Source of the DNA: Burkholderiaceae bacterium
Lineage (GTDB): Bacteria; Pseudomonadota; Gammaproteobacteria; Burkholderiales; Burkholderiaceae_D
NCBI GenBank assembly: GCA_019751755.1
Contig: JAIENA010000079.1
Span: forward strand, 1-63,465
Length of the DNA: 63,465 nucleotides
Direction of reading: 5' to 3'
Made by a program: the position numbers and the translations under genes. The notes under the pieces are model-generated. The model was not told where the DNA came from and made no database searches. It was given only the letters and a program-made list of their open reading frames with translations. Positions 14,896-23,767 of this stretch are shown here, in pieces (position 1 is the first letter of the stretch; each line of letters begins with the position of its first letter).

Positions 14896-17688
14896 ATGCC
14901 TCATCTGAACTGCCGGCACCTCGCCGCCATCTTACTGCCCGCCCTGTTGGCCGCCGCCGGCTGCCAACATGAGCCCGATCCGGCACAGCTGATCGCCTCG
15001 GCCACCCGCCACCAGGCCGGCGGCGACAACCGTGCCGCCATCATCGAACTAAAAAACGTCCTGCAACATCAGCCCGCGCATGGCCCTGCCCGCCTGCAAC
15101 TCGGCGACGTGTACCTTGAGAGCGGCGACATGCAGTCGGCGGAAAAAGAATTCCGGCGCGCCCAGGATGCCGGCGCCGTGCCGGCCGCCTTGTGGCCGCG
15201 GCTGGCAACGGCGCTGCTACAGCAGCAGCGCTACCAGCAGGTGTTGACTGAACTGTCCGACGATGCCGCGCTACCGCCCGCGGCGCAGGCCGAAGTACGG
15301 GCGCTGCGGGGCTACGCCTTGCTTGGATTGCAGCGCAACACCGAAGCCGCCGCCCTGTTCGCGCAGGTTTTAGCGGCACATCCAGGTCACGCCACGGCGC
15401 TGTTGGGGCAGGCACGCATGGCATTGCAGGCAGGCGATATGACCCAGGCGCTGGCATTCGCCAACCGGGCGGTCGCCGCGCAGCCCGACCATATCGAAGC
15501 CTTGCGCCTGCTGGGCGACTTGCAACGGCGCGCCGGCAACCCGGCGCAGGCACTCGACAGCTACCGAGCGGCAACCAAACGCCGTCCGGGCCACCTGCAA
15601 GCCCGTCTGGACGCGTGCGCGCTACTGGCGACCCACGAACGCCTGGAGGAAGCACACAAAGAATTGGCGCAGGCGGTCCGGATTGCTCCCGGCAGCGCCG
15701 CCGTGGTGTATACGCAGGCCTTGCTGGCGTTGCAGGAGAAAAAGTATGCGGCGGCGCTGGAACGCCTGCAACAGATTTTGCGCGTGGCACCGGAGCACCC
15801 GCCATCCAACCTGCTGGCCGCCGGCATCTTCCTGGCACAAGCCAATTTTCCGCAAGCGGAACAACATATCCAGCATTTCCTGGCGGCGCAGCCACATGAT
15901 GCCTATGGCACCCGGATGGCCGCCATCATAGCGCTGCGCACTGGCAAGGCCGGCAAGGCCGTGGCCATGCTGGAGCCGCTGCTGGAACGCTATCCCGACG
16001 ACAGCGACATGCACGCCGTCGCCGGTGAAGCCTATCTGCGCGTGCAGGCTTACGCCAAGGCCTCCGGCTGCTTCGACAAAGCCGCCGCCAAGGGCACGGG
16101 CGCCACGACGGCATTGCGCACGTCGCAGGCGCTGACGCAACTGGGAATCGGCGACAACCAGCGCGCGGCGGCGGTGCTGGAGCAGGTTTTACAGGCATCG
16201 GCGACCGATGCGCCGGATGGTGCGCGGCAGCGCGCCGGCGCACTGCTGGTGGTGGCGCACCTGCGCGCGGGCGACTATGACAAGGCACTGGCGGCAGCCC
16301 AGGCCCAGGAAAAGCAGCAAGACAATCCGGCCTTGCAAAACCTGAAGGGCGGCGTCTACCTGGCCCGCAAGGAACCGGAGCAGGCGCGCCGGGCGTTCGA
16401 GGCGGCGCTGCGGTTGCAGCCGGGCTACCTGCCGGCGCTGCAAAACCTGGCGCAGCTCGATATGCTGGCAGGCCAGCCCGAATCGGCCCGCCTGCGCTAT
16501 GAAGCGGCGCTGGCGCGCGACAGCGGCAATACCGACCTCATGATGGCGCTCGGCCAACTCGCCGCCCGGCGCGGCCAGCAGAGCGCGGCGCGTGACTGGC
16601 TGCAACGCGCGCACCAAACGGCGCCCGACGCCCTTGCCCCCGCCTTGCAACTGGCCACCTGGCTGCTGCACACGGGCGAGCTGCCGCGAGCCCTGGCGCT
16701 GGCGCAACAACTGCAAGCGGCCAACCCCGCCAATACCGAAGCGCTGGCCTTGCTGGCGGCGGCCCGCGCTGCTTCGCGCGACAGGGAGGGGGCGCTGGAG
16801 AGCTACACCGACCTCGCGGGCCGCTTGCCGGACAGCGTCACGGCGCAATTGCAACTGGCCGGCGCCCACATGGCATTGGAGCGGCCGGCCGAGGCGCTGG
16901 TGGCGGTGCGCAAGGTGCTCGCCTTGCAACCGGAGCATGGTCTGGCGCTGGCCACAGCGGTTCGCTTGCTGACGGGAGTGCGCTCCTGGGACCAGGCACT
17001 GGCGCTGGCCAGGCCGGCGCAATCCCGCGCCGCCACCGCCGCGCTGGGCTACCGGCTGGAAGGCGACATTGAAATGGCGCGCGGCCGCGCGGCGGCGGCG
17101 CTGCCGCTGTACCGCAAGGCCTATACCATGGAAGCCAGCGGTCCACTGGTGATTTCACTGCACCGCGCACTGACGGCGGCCGGCAAGCCCGACGATGCGG
17201 CCAAACAGGTCAGCAACTGGCTGGCAAGCCATCCAGGCGACCTGCCAACCCGCCTGTACCTGGCCAGCACGCTGGTGGCGGCAGCCGATTATCGCGCCGC
17301 GATTGGCCACTTGGAACAGGTGCTGGCGGCCGAACCGAATCACGTGGTGGCGCTCAATGATTTGGCCTGGAGCTGCCAGCAAACCGGTGACAAGCGCGCC
17401 CTGGCTCTGGCCGAAAAAGCCCATGCGCTGGCGCCGGACAATCCCACCGTCGCCGATACCCTGGGCTGGATCCTGGCGCAACAAGACCAGCCCGGCCGCG
17501 CCGTGCCGCTGTTGAAAAAGGCGACCGACAACGCACCGGCCGCAAGCGACATCCGCTTCCATTACGCCAGTGCCCTGCTGAAAGCGGGCGACCGTGGCGA
17601 AGCGAAGCGCCAGTTGCAACGCCTGCAGGCCGACAGCGGTTACCGACAGCAAGCCGAAGTTCGGGCACTGCTGGCCGGTCTGCACTGA
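14896..17688 (+). CDS. prsT: PEP-CTERM/prosortase system TPR lipoprotein PrsT
   Basis: 930 residues. A lipoprotein signal with lipobox LAAAGC (Cys23) is followed by a protein made almost entirely of TPR repeats, each about 34 residues with the A/G-x-x-Y pattern (for example AIIELKNVLQHQPAHGPARL, ALALAEKAHALAPDNPTVAD, DTLGWILAQQ). This matches PrsT of the XrtA/EpsH-type exosortase system, a putative scaffold for export or polysaccharide assembly. AGGAG lies upstream of the ATG. Partner genes usual for this family (prsK, xrtA) are not in the window; prsR is at 25078. Confidence 0.85.
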   Translation: MPHLNCRHLAAILLPALLAAAGCQHEPDPAQLIASATRHQAGGDNRAAIIELKNVLQHQPAHGPARLQLGDVYLESGDMQSAEKEFRRAQDAGAVPAALWPRLATALLQQQRYQQVLTELSDDAALPPAAQAEVRALRGYALLGLQRNTEAAALFAQVLAAHPGHATALLGQARMALQAGDMTQALAFANRAVAAQPDHIEALRLLGDLQRRAGNPAQALDSYRAATKRRPGHLQARLDACALLATHERLEEAHKELAQAVRIAPGSAAVVYTQALLALQEKKYAAALERLQQILRVAPEHPPSNLLAAGIFLAQANFPQAEQHIQHFLAAQPHDAYGTRMAAIIALRTGKAGKAVAMLEPLLERYPDDSDMHAVAGEAYLRVQAYAKASGCFDKAAAKGTGATTALRTSQALTQLGIGDNQRAAAVLEQVLQASATDAPDGARQRAGALLVVAHLRAGDYDKALAAAQAQEKQQDNPALQNLKGGVYLARKEPEQARRAFEAALRLQPGYLPALQNLAQLDMLAGQPESARLRYEAALARDSGNTDLMMALGQLAARRGQQSAARDWLQRAHQTAPDALAPALQLATWLLHTGELPRALALAQQLQAANPANTEALALLAAARAASRDREGALESYTDLAGRLPDSVTAQLQLAGAHMALERPAEALVAVRKVLALQPEHGLALATAVRLLTGVRSWDQALALARPAQSRAATAALGYRLEGDIEMARGRAAAALPLYRKAYTMEASGPLVISLHRALTAAGKPDDAAKQVSNWLASHPGDLPTRLYLASTLVAAADYRAAIGHLEQVLAAEPNHVVALNDLAWSCQQTGDKRALALAEKAHALAPDNPTVADTLGWILAQQDQPGRAVPLLKKATDNAPAASDIRFHYASALLKAGDRGEAKRQLQRLQADSGYRQQAEVRALLAGLH

Positions 17689-17715
17689 GCCGTGGCGGCT
17701 TGCGATATGCCAGTC

Positions 17716-17752
17716 GATAGCAGTGGATGGCGGTGGATAGCAGTGGATGGCG
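17716..17752 (+). repeat. Two tandem copies of a 20-bp unit
   Basis: GATAGCAGTGGATGGCG occurs twice, 3 bases apart (17716-17732 and 17736-17752), between prsT and the convergent flavoprotein gene. It may be a recent slippage product. Confidence 0.7.
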
Positions 17753-17789
17753 GGGCCGCTGATAACAGGGCGGCCTGTGGCGTGCTGTT

Positions 17790-19436
17790 CTATGACGCCG
17801 ATTGCCTGTTGGCGCCGGACGGCGGCTGGTAGCGCCCGGGCGCGATCAGCCCATGCGGGTCCAACGCGACCTTGATGCGACGCACGGTACGCCAGAAACC
17901 GTCGCCGGCCGGGTCCAGCGCCGCCATTGATTGCAATCCGACCCGGTAGGGCAAATAACCCGCCACCATCAGCGTGTCAAATAGCGCGTGGTAGCAAGCC
18001 TGGGCGTCGGCGCTTTCGCGCGCATCCGCCTTGTCGTAGGCCACCGTCAAGACCCCGCCCAGCGCGCGCTCGGTGATCATGCTGAAGGTGGCAAACAGGT
18101 CAAAGCCGTGACGAACATACAGCGGCGCCGCCAGCGCCATCACCGCCTGCAGATCCGCGCCCCGCATCGGCAACACCGGCGACAGCCACAGCAAACCGCA
18201 ATTATCGCGCGCGGGATCGGCGCCGGCGGGGAAATCCGGCGGCAAGCCGCCCTGGCGCCGCCAATAGGCGCCAGCCAGGAAGCGCCCGTCCGGCCGCCCC
18301 CGGTTCATATTGAACAGCGAACGTCCCAGCGCCACCCGCGCGGCCAACTTGCGCCCCGCCGCTGTCGTGCCCAGCAAGCGTGCCATCGTGCCGGCCAGCG
18401 CCAGCTGGCGTTCGTCGATAAAGCGTGGCGCCAGCTTCAATGGCGCCAGCGCCTGGCGCAGCGCATGGCGCGCAGCCGCGACCTGGCGCGTGCTGCCATA
18501 CAATGCACCGGACACCGTCCACGCCGCGATACCGGCCGCTTGGCACAGCGCAACGCGCGTCTGCTCCGGCAGCGGCCGCGTGACAATATCGCGCGGATAG
18601 GTCATACCGCCCGACAGCACCCGTAAGTCGTTGCCAATATGGATCACCGAACGCAAGGTCCCGTCCATCCGCAGCGGACGTAACGCATCAACCACGGCCG
18701 CCACCCCGTCCTGGCTCGGCACATTGCACAGGAAATGCGACAGCGCCGCCGACTGCGGCATCAGCCACAGCCCGAGGCTGGTGACGATGCCAAGGCTGGA
18801 CTGGGTAAACAAGCCATCTATCCACGGTCCCAGCCCGTAGGGAAACACCCGAGCGGCACGCGCATCCGGGTAATGCGTGTAGCCGGTGCCAACCACGTCG
18901 CCGTCCGCCAGGACCACTTCCATGCCGCACACATGCTGGACCCGGTTGCCATAGGGCGAATGGCCAAAACCCCGTTCCAGGATATTACCCACCAGGCTGG
19001 TATCGGGCCCCGCCCCGGTGCAATCGAGCCAGTACGGAAAATGGTGCTCGGCCAGGAATTGCGACAGCTGGCCTTGCGTGACGCCGGGTTCGATCACCAC
19101 GTAGCCGAGCTCGGCATTGGCTTCGAGGATGCCGCGCATGCCGGACAGGTCGACGATCACCTGCCCCGGCAATACCGCGCACGCGTCGCCATACCCCCAG
19201 TTGCGCCCGGTGCTGAGTGGATACAGCGCGGTGCGGTAGCGCGCCGCAACCCGGACGACATCAACCACCTGGCCACGGTTTTGCGGCAGCAGGATCGCGG
19301 ACGGCCGCGCAGGCCACAACGCGGTACTGCTGGCGTAGGCATCGAGCGTGGCCGGGTCCGAGCGCACCTGGGCATCCCCCAGCACGACGCGCCATTCCGC
19401 CAGCGCTGCGGCCAGCCGCTCCGGCACCGAACTCAT
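17790..19436 (-). CDS. VAO/PCMH-type FAD-binding oxidoreductase (4-cresol dehydrogenase-like)
   Basis: 548 residues. The FAD-binding half shows YPLSTGRNWGYGDACAV, VVIEPGVTQGQL, GAGPDTSLVGNILERGFG and HSPYGNR, close to the vanillyl-alcohol oxidase/4-cresol dehydrogenase pattern (NxLxRGxGxxPYG). The second half is a typical substrate domain. No signal peptide is seen. Its start overlaps the stop of the FeeM-like gene by four bases (ATGA), so the two are one transcriptional and translational unit. Oxidation of the acyl-amino acid made by FeeM is a reasonable inference but not demonstrated. The residue for covalent FAD cannot be assigned by eye. Confidence 0.82.
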   Translation of the reverse strand: MSSVPERLAAALAEWRVVLGDAQVRSDPATLDAYASSTALWPARPSAILLPQNRGQVVDVVRVAARYRTALYPLSTGRNWGYGDACAVLPGQVIVDLSGMRGILEANAELGYVVIEPGVTQGQLSQFLAEHHFPYWLDCTGAGPDTSLVGNILERGFGHSPYGNRVQHVCGMEVVLADGDVVGTGYTHYPDARAARVFPYGLGPWIDGLFTQSSLGIVTSLGLWLMPQSAALSHFLCNVPSQDGVAAVVDALRPLRMDGTLRSVIHIGNDLRVLSGGMTYPRDIVTRPLPEQTRVALCQAAGIAAWTVSGALYGSTRQVAAARHALRQALAPLKLAPRFIDERQLALAGTMARLLGTTAAGRKLAARVALGRSLFNMNRGRPDGRFLAGAYWRRQGGLPPDFPAGADPARDNCGLLWLSPVLPMRGADLQAVMALAAPLYVRHGFDLFATFSMITERALGGVLTVAYDKADARESADAQACYHALFDTLMVAGYLPYRVGLQSMAALDPAGDGFWRTVRRIKVALDPHGLIAPGRYQPPSGANRQSAS

Positions 19437-20173
19437 CCCCGCCCCCGCATCAGCCGCGCCGTGATACCCGCCTCGTCGCTGGCGGGGAAGAAATACGGAT
19501 AGAACGAACGCTCGTCACCATGGTTTTCCATCAGGCCACCATAGCGCTGGATTTGCGCCCCCATCTGTTCCAGGTCCAGCCGCAACAACACCGCCGGCGC
19601 GCCCACCCGCGAACAGTTGCGCTGGGTACCGCAAGGACTGAAGCCGAGCATGCGCCGGTAGAACATCACGTGGCGGGGGTTAACCTCGATCACATAATCA
19701 GTATGGCCATGAATATGATGCGCATACAGGTAGGAAATATGGATCAACCCGGCAAACACCCGCCGCGTCGCCCCCTTGTCAATCGCCAGCCGCGATGGCT
19801 CGCACAGGCGCCGGCCCTGTCCGCGCAAGTGGTCCAGTTCATGCCGGAAGTTCTCATCGGCCGGCAAGCCCAGGGGCGGGTCATCAAGGCACAGTGTCAT
19901 GGTGCCCACGGTGACACCGACCGCCTCCGCATACAACGTAATGCGGTTGGGACCATGCGCCGCATGGGGATCAATGACATAGCCACGCCAGCCATACATT
20001 TTCTTTAACAGGACACTGGCCGCCTCGCGCTCATGGCGCGAATTCGCCAACCGCAAATGAAACACCTGGCGGTCGATCTCGTGGTCCTCGGCCGGATCAT
20101 GGGCACCCTCGGCGATCACCATCTCGCGCATGCCGGGGCGATCTTCAAATGAAATAATCGTGTCATTGTCCAC
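19433..20173 (-). CDS. FeeM-like N-acyl amino acid synthase, PEP-CTERM/exosortase-associated
   Basis: About 246 residues from a GTG at 20173; the open frame runs 34 codons further back to 20275 but that part has no family character. GGAGGT lies a few bases upstream of this GTG. Conserved features are VFHLRLANSRHEREAASVLLKKMY, GTMTLCLDDPPLGLPADE, CEPSRLAIDKG and LIHISYLYAHHIHGHTDYVIEVNPRHVMFYRRMLGF, the GNAT-like fold of FeeM and exosortase-associated acyltransferases. Known FeeM uses acyl-ACP to acylate tyrosine. The gene pairs with a flavoprotein and lies next to a PEP-CTERM substrate gene. Confidence 0.8.
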   Translation of the reverse strand: MDNDTIISFEDRPGMREMVIAEGAHDPAEDHEIDRQVFHLRLANSRHEREAASVLLKKMYGWRGYVIDPHAAHGPNRITLYAEAVGVTVGTMTLCLDDPPLGLPADENFRHELDHLRGQGRRLCEPSRLAIDKGATRRVFAGLIHISYLYAHHIHGHTDYVIEVNPRHVMFYRRMLGFSPCGTQRNCSRVGAPAVLLRLDLEQMGAQIQRYGGLMENHGDERSFYPYFFPASDEAGITARLMRGRG

Positions 20174-20330
20174 AGTACCTCCGTTGGGTTTTGGCAGCTT
20201 GGACCAACCTCCGGCAAATAAGTTCCCTGCGCCGCAACAATTTGTCAGGCACTGTCGATTTTCTTCGCAAACCACGGCAGGCGCTACGCCTCACGCCGCC
20301 AAGTGATTGTTTTATATATCTTTTTAAAAC

Positions 20331-20346
20331 AGGCACGGATGCTGCT
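20331..20346 (+). promoter_or_regulatory. Sigma-54 promoter of the PEP-CTERM gene
   Basis: AGGCACG-GATG-CTGCT keeps the invariant GG-N10-GC spacing and fits TGGCACG-N4-TTGCW closely. It is about 50 bases upstream of the ATG at 20399. It fits control by the sigma-54 activator PrsR encoded at 25078. Confidence 0.7.
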
Positions 20347-20398
20347 GTAGTGGGCTTACCGCATCCATGCGGCCCACCCATGAAAGGAACAGCACGCC

Positions 20399-21313
20399 AT
20401 GAAAACCACGAAACTCCTGCTGGCGGCGGTCACCGCCCTCGCAGTGGCCAACCCAGCCAGCGCCTCGACCTTCGCGTCCGCCATCCTCGACATCACGAAT
20501 TTCAAGTTGGTGCATTCATCCGGCGCCGATTACACTGTTGGCAATTTTGCCAATCTGGCCGGCACCAATGACGCCCACGCCACCGCACAACTCAATGGCG
20601 TGTTCGCCAACGCCGCCGATTCCCGGTCGATCCTGGCCGCCGTGCCACCGAATGTCGCGCAACAGTGCCTGGGCGCCTGCATGCCGATCGCGGCCGACAC
20701 GTTTACGCCGATCGCCGGCCTGCCACCGATCATCAACACCTTCGGCCATGCCGACCAGAAACTGAGCGGCTCATCGATCATGATCGGCGCCACGCCGGCC
20801 GGCGCCCATGCCTCGACGCGGGCCGATGCCTCCACCGCGGTCAATGCGGTCGCTTCGGGCAATTCCGATGTCGGCACATCGACCACCTTCCGCTTTGTGA
20901 TGGGCGCGTCCGACACCATGACCGTCTCATTCACCGGCAATCCCTATACGCGGGCACTGGTCACGCCCGGCTCCGGCGCCGTTTCGAACGCCAATGCCCG
21001 GCTGTCGTGGTCGATCAATATCCTCAACGTGACCACCGGTGCGACCGAACTGGCCTATGCACCGAATGCGCTGAACGCCGGCAGTATCCGCAGCGCCACC
21101 CATGCGGCGCCGGCCGATCTGATCTATGCACCCGGGGCCAGTGCGTTCTCCGCCACTACCGGCATGCTGATGGCAGGCAACGAATATCAGATCACCATCA
21201 ACCACAATTCGCTGGCTAATACCTTGCAGGCGGTACCGGAGCCCGCCTCGCTGGCCATCCTCGCGACCGGTTTGCTGGGCATGGGGTTCCTGGGCCGCCG
21301 GCGCCGCAGCTAA
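20399..21313 (+). CDS. PEP-CTERM sorting domain protein
   Basis: 304 residues. A signal peptide (about 1-23, ending in ASAS) is followed by a Ser/Thr/Ala-rich, beta-rich body and the C-terminal sorting signal VPEPASLAILATGLLGMGFL ending GRRRRS. This is the PEP-CTERM tripartite signal that exosortases cut and attach to the cell surface. The role of the body is unknown; the family is a diverse surface or matrix protein group. The promoter is a sigma-54 type. The gene is divergent from the FeeM-flavoprotein pair. Confidence 0.92.
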   Translation: MKTTKLLLAAVTALAVANPASASTFASAILDITNFKLVHSSGADYTVGNFANLAGTNDAHATAQLNGVFANAADSRSILAAVPPNVAQQCLGACMPIAADTFTPIAGLPPIINTFGHADQKLSGSSIMIGATPAGAHASTRADASTAVNAVASGNSDVGTSTTFRFVMGASDTMTVSFTGNPYTRALVTPGSGAVSNANARLSWSINILNVTTGATELAYAPNALNAGSIRSATHAAPADLIYAPGASAFSATTGMLMAGNEYQITINHNSLANTLQAVPEPASLAILATGLLGMGFLGRRRRS

Positions 21314-21445
21314 CGGCGGCGCGGACCGCGCAGACTGGTTGATGCCGCTCAAGCCCGGTGAAAACTCGGGCCGGGCGGCATGGCGCCCTTCCTATAATCG
21401 ATCCACAGGCTGCCGCAGGCGCCGCCCATATGCCTGGGACGATAT

Positions 21446-23020
21446 ATGGAAGAGTTATTACAGCAACTACAGACAGCCGCCCACTGCGTCTGGACATACC
21501 GCTGGCGCACCGCAGCCGTCACGTGGGTGTGCGCCCTGGCCGGCTGGAGCGGCGTCGCCATGCTACCCAATATTTATCAGACCTCGGCCCGCGTGTTTGT
21601 CGACACGCAAGGCATCCTGAAACCACTGCTGTCCGGTATGACCAGTGTCCCCAACGTGGAACAGCAGGTGGCGATCATGAGCCGCACTTTACTCAGCCGC
21701 CCCAACATCGAGCGCGTCATGCGCATGGTCGACCTCGATTTGCGCCAGGTCACTGCACGCGACCACGAAATCCGGATGGAGGAATTATTAAGCCGTATCC
21801 GCATTGCCGGAACCGGCAGCTACGACATTTACACTATCACCTATAGCGACCGCGATCCGCGCCTGGTGCGCGATATTGTCCAGTCGCTGCTGGCGATTTT
21901 CGTGGAAGGCAGTTTCCGAGGCAAAAAAGGCGAGTCGGAAAAAGCCGTGCAATTCATCGATGAGCAGATCAGTACGTACGAAGCCAAATTGCAGGCTGCC
22001 GAAGAGTCCGTCAAAGATTTCAAGTTGCGCCATAACGCGCTGTTGCCGCGCCCCGGCCAGGATTATGGCGCGCAATTACAGCAATCGGCCGATGCCCTCA
22101 GTACCGCGCGGCTGGAACTGCTGGAAGCGCAACAGACCCGGGATACGATACGCCAGCAGGTTCCGGCCTTCTTGCCCACAGTGGCGCCCCTGGCGCCGGC
22201 AAAGAGCGGGCCGCCAGCCATCAATGAAGCGGATCTGGACGTCCGCATCGGCGCGCTCTACAAGACGCTCGATACGCTGCGTTTGCAATACACGGAACAA
22301 CACCCCGATGTGCTCGCGGCACGGCGCCTGCTGGCCCAACTGGAACAGCGCAGGACGGACCACATGCTGGAACCGGGTCAGGACGACGACCCGGGACGAC
22401 GCTACAGTCCCATGCTGCAACAAATCAAGGTGGCGCTGACCGATGCGGATGGCAAAGTCGCCGCCTTGCGGGCCCGCGTCCGGGAATTGACGGTGCGCCA
22501 CGCGCGGCTGGAAGGACTCAGCAAGGCGGTGCCGGAACTGGAGTCGCAACTGGCGCAATTGACCCGCGACTATCAGATCAACAAGGAAAACTACGAAAAA
22601 CTCATCGGTAAGCGCGAAGCAGCCAAGCTATCAGGCAACCTGAGTTCAACACAGGAAATGATGAACTTTCGCATTATCGATCCGCCCACGTTGCCGGTGC
22701 GTCCGGTCAGCCCGAATCGCCTGCTGCTCAACAGTGGCGTACTGGTCATGGCGCTGGCGGCCGGCCTGCTCACCGCGCTGGCGGCCAACCGCAGCCGGCC
22801 GCATTTCGACAGCCTGCGTGAATTGCGTGAGGTCAGCGGCATGCAAGTGATCGGCGTGATCGCCAGGCACTGGACCCCGGCGCAGTTGCAGGTCCGCCAG
22901 CGCAACCGGGCTGGCTTCGCCGCCTTGCTGGGGGGATTGCTGCTGTCCTACGGCACCCTGATGGCCTACACCGCCGCCAGCGATGGCCGGGCGGTGGTCG
23001 CCGAATGGCCTACGCGCTGA
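21446..23020 (+). CDS. XrtA-associated polysaccharide chain length determinant (Wzz/GNVR)
   Basis: 524 residues. TM1 (about 22-40) is followed by NIYQTSARVFVDTQGILKPL and a periplasmic coiled-coil body (IDEQISTYEAKLQAAEESVKDF). A second membrane segment lies near residues 427-450 and a third near 490-512. The third is unusual, as Wzz proteins normally have two. RIIDPPTLPVRPVSPNR is the conserved PRP-type region before TM2. It sets polymer length in Wzy-dependent or synthase-dependent export. A TATAAT (21400-21405) lies 40 bases upstream without a clear -35. Next come a tyrosine-kinase-like gene and a glycosyltransferase. Confidence 0.88.
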   Translation: MEELLQQLQTAAHCVWTYRWRTAAVTWVCALAGWSGVAMLPNIYQTSARVFVDTQGILKPLLSGMTSVPNVEQQVAIMSRTLLSRPNIERVMRMVDLDLRQVTARDHEIRMEELLSRIRIAGTGSYDIYTITYSDRDPRLVRDIVQSLLAIFVEGSFRGKKGESEKAVQFIDEQISTYEAKLQAAEESVKDFKLRHNALLPRPGQDYGAQLQQSADALSTARLELLEAQQTRDTIRQQVPAFLPTVAPLAPAKSGPPAINEADLDVRIGALYKTLDTLRLQYTEQHPDVLAARRLLAQLEQRRTDHMLEPGQDDDPGRRYSPMLQQIKVALTDADGKVAALRARVRELTVRHARLEGLSKAVPELESQLAQLTRDYQINKENYEKLIGKREAAKLSGNLSSTQEMMNFRIIDPPTLPVRPVSPNRLLLNSGVLVMALAAGLLTALAANRSRPHFDSLRELREVSGMQVIGVIARHWTPAQLQVRQRNRAGFAALLGGLLLSYGTLMAYTAASDGRAVVAEWPTR

Positions 23021-23036
23021 CCGGCAGGTACCCATC

Positions 23037-23741
23037 ATGCGCCATATAAACTTCCCTACGCTGCCGCCAGCCGCCATGGCGTTACCAACGGTACCGGTCC
23101 ATGCCGTGGTGGCGGAGGAATTCAGGATCATCAAGCGGCCGCTGCTAAGGAGGTTGCGGGATGGCGACGGCGCCAGGTGCAACCTGATTGCCGTCACCAG
23201 CGCCGCGCATGGCGAAGGGAAAAGTTTTTGCGCGCTGAACCTGGCACTGAGCATGGCGATGGAGCGCGATACCACGGTCTTGCTGGTCGACACCCACATG
23301 GCGGCGCCATCGCTGCCCGCCATGCTCGGTCTTCCGGATGGTCCCGGCATGATGGAATTGTTGATGGATGATACGTTAAATGCCGCCGATGTCATTATCA
23401 AGTCGAGCCTGCCGACGCTCAGCATCCTCCCGGCCGGCAAGACGCATCACCATGCTGCGGAATTGCTGGCCAGCCGCGATATGGAACGGTTATTGGCGGA
23501 ACTGGCGTCACGCTATGCGGACCGCGTCATCCTGTTTGATACCGCCCCCTTGCTGGTGACGACGCAAGCCAGTGTGCTGGCGGCCCAAATGGGCCAGGTG
23601 GTGCTGGTGGTGGATGCGGAAAGCACCACCCATGCGGCGCTGGCCGAAGCGCTGCGCCAACTCGAACCCTGCCCCCATATCCACCTGGTTTATAACAAGG
23701 CGCGTGTCAAGCCGGCGCCACCGGTGTACCGCTCCCGGTAA
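23037..23741 (+). CDS. XrtA-associated tyrosine autokinase-like ATPase (CpsD/Wzc cytoplasmic domain type)
   Basis: About 234 residues from the ATG at 23037. The P-loop TSAAHGEGKSFCALNLAL (about 55-70) and Walker B VILFDTAPLL are clear. The Walker A' region reads VLLVDTHMAAPSLPAML, where the usual pattern is VDADxRRP, so the second Asp and the Arg pair are not conserved. The C-terminus has one Tyr (VYRSR) rather than a Tyr cluster. It may be an altered or weak kinase that partners with the chain-length determinant just upstream. Start choice is by the ATG with AGGT upstream; the frame is open further back into the previous gene. Confidence 0.78.
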   Translation: MRHINFPTLPPAAMALPTVPVHAVVAEEFRIIKRPLLRRLRDGDGARCNLIAVTSAAHGEGKSFCALNLALSMAMERDTTVLLVDTHMAAPSLPAMLGLPDGPGMMELLMDDTLNAADVIIKSSLPTLSILPAGKTHHHAAELLASRDMERLLAELASRYADRVILFDTAPLLVTTQASVLAAQMGQVVLVVDAESTTHAALAEALRQLEPCPHIHLVYNKARVKPAPPVYRSR

Positions 23742-23767
23742 GCCCCCCCTCACCGCAAGGAGATGCG

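Noticed and set aside
17716-17752. Start of a CRISPR array
   Set aside because: Only two units with a 3-base gap; no spacers.
20214-20228. Possible sigma-54 site for the FeeM-like gene on the minus strand (GG-N10-GC with TTGC)
   Set aside because: Spacing fits but the -24 part (AGGGAAC) is a poor match, so I did not list it.
20174-20275. Longer N-terminus for the FeeM-like protein
   Set aside because: Residues such as MVCEENRQCL have no family character, and GGAGGT points to the GTG at 20173.
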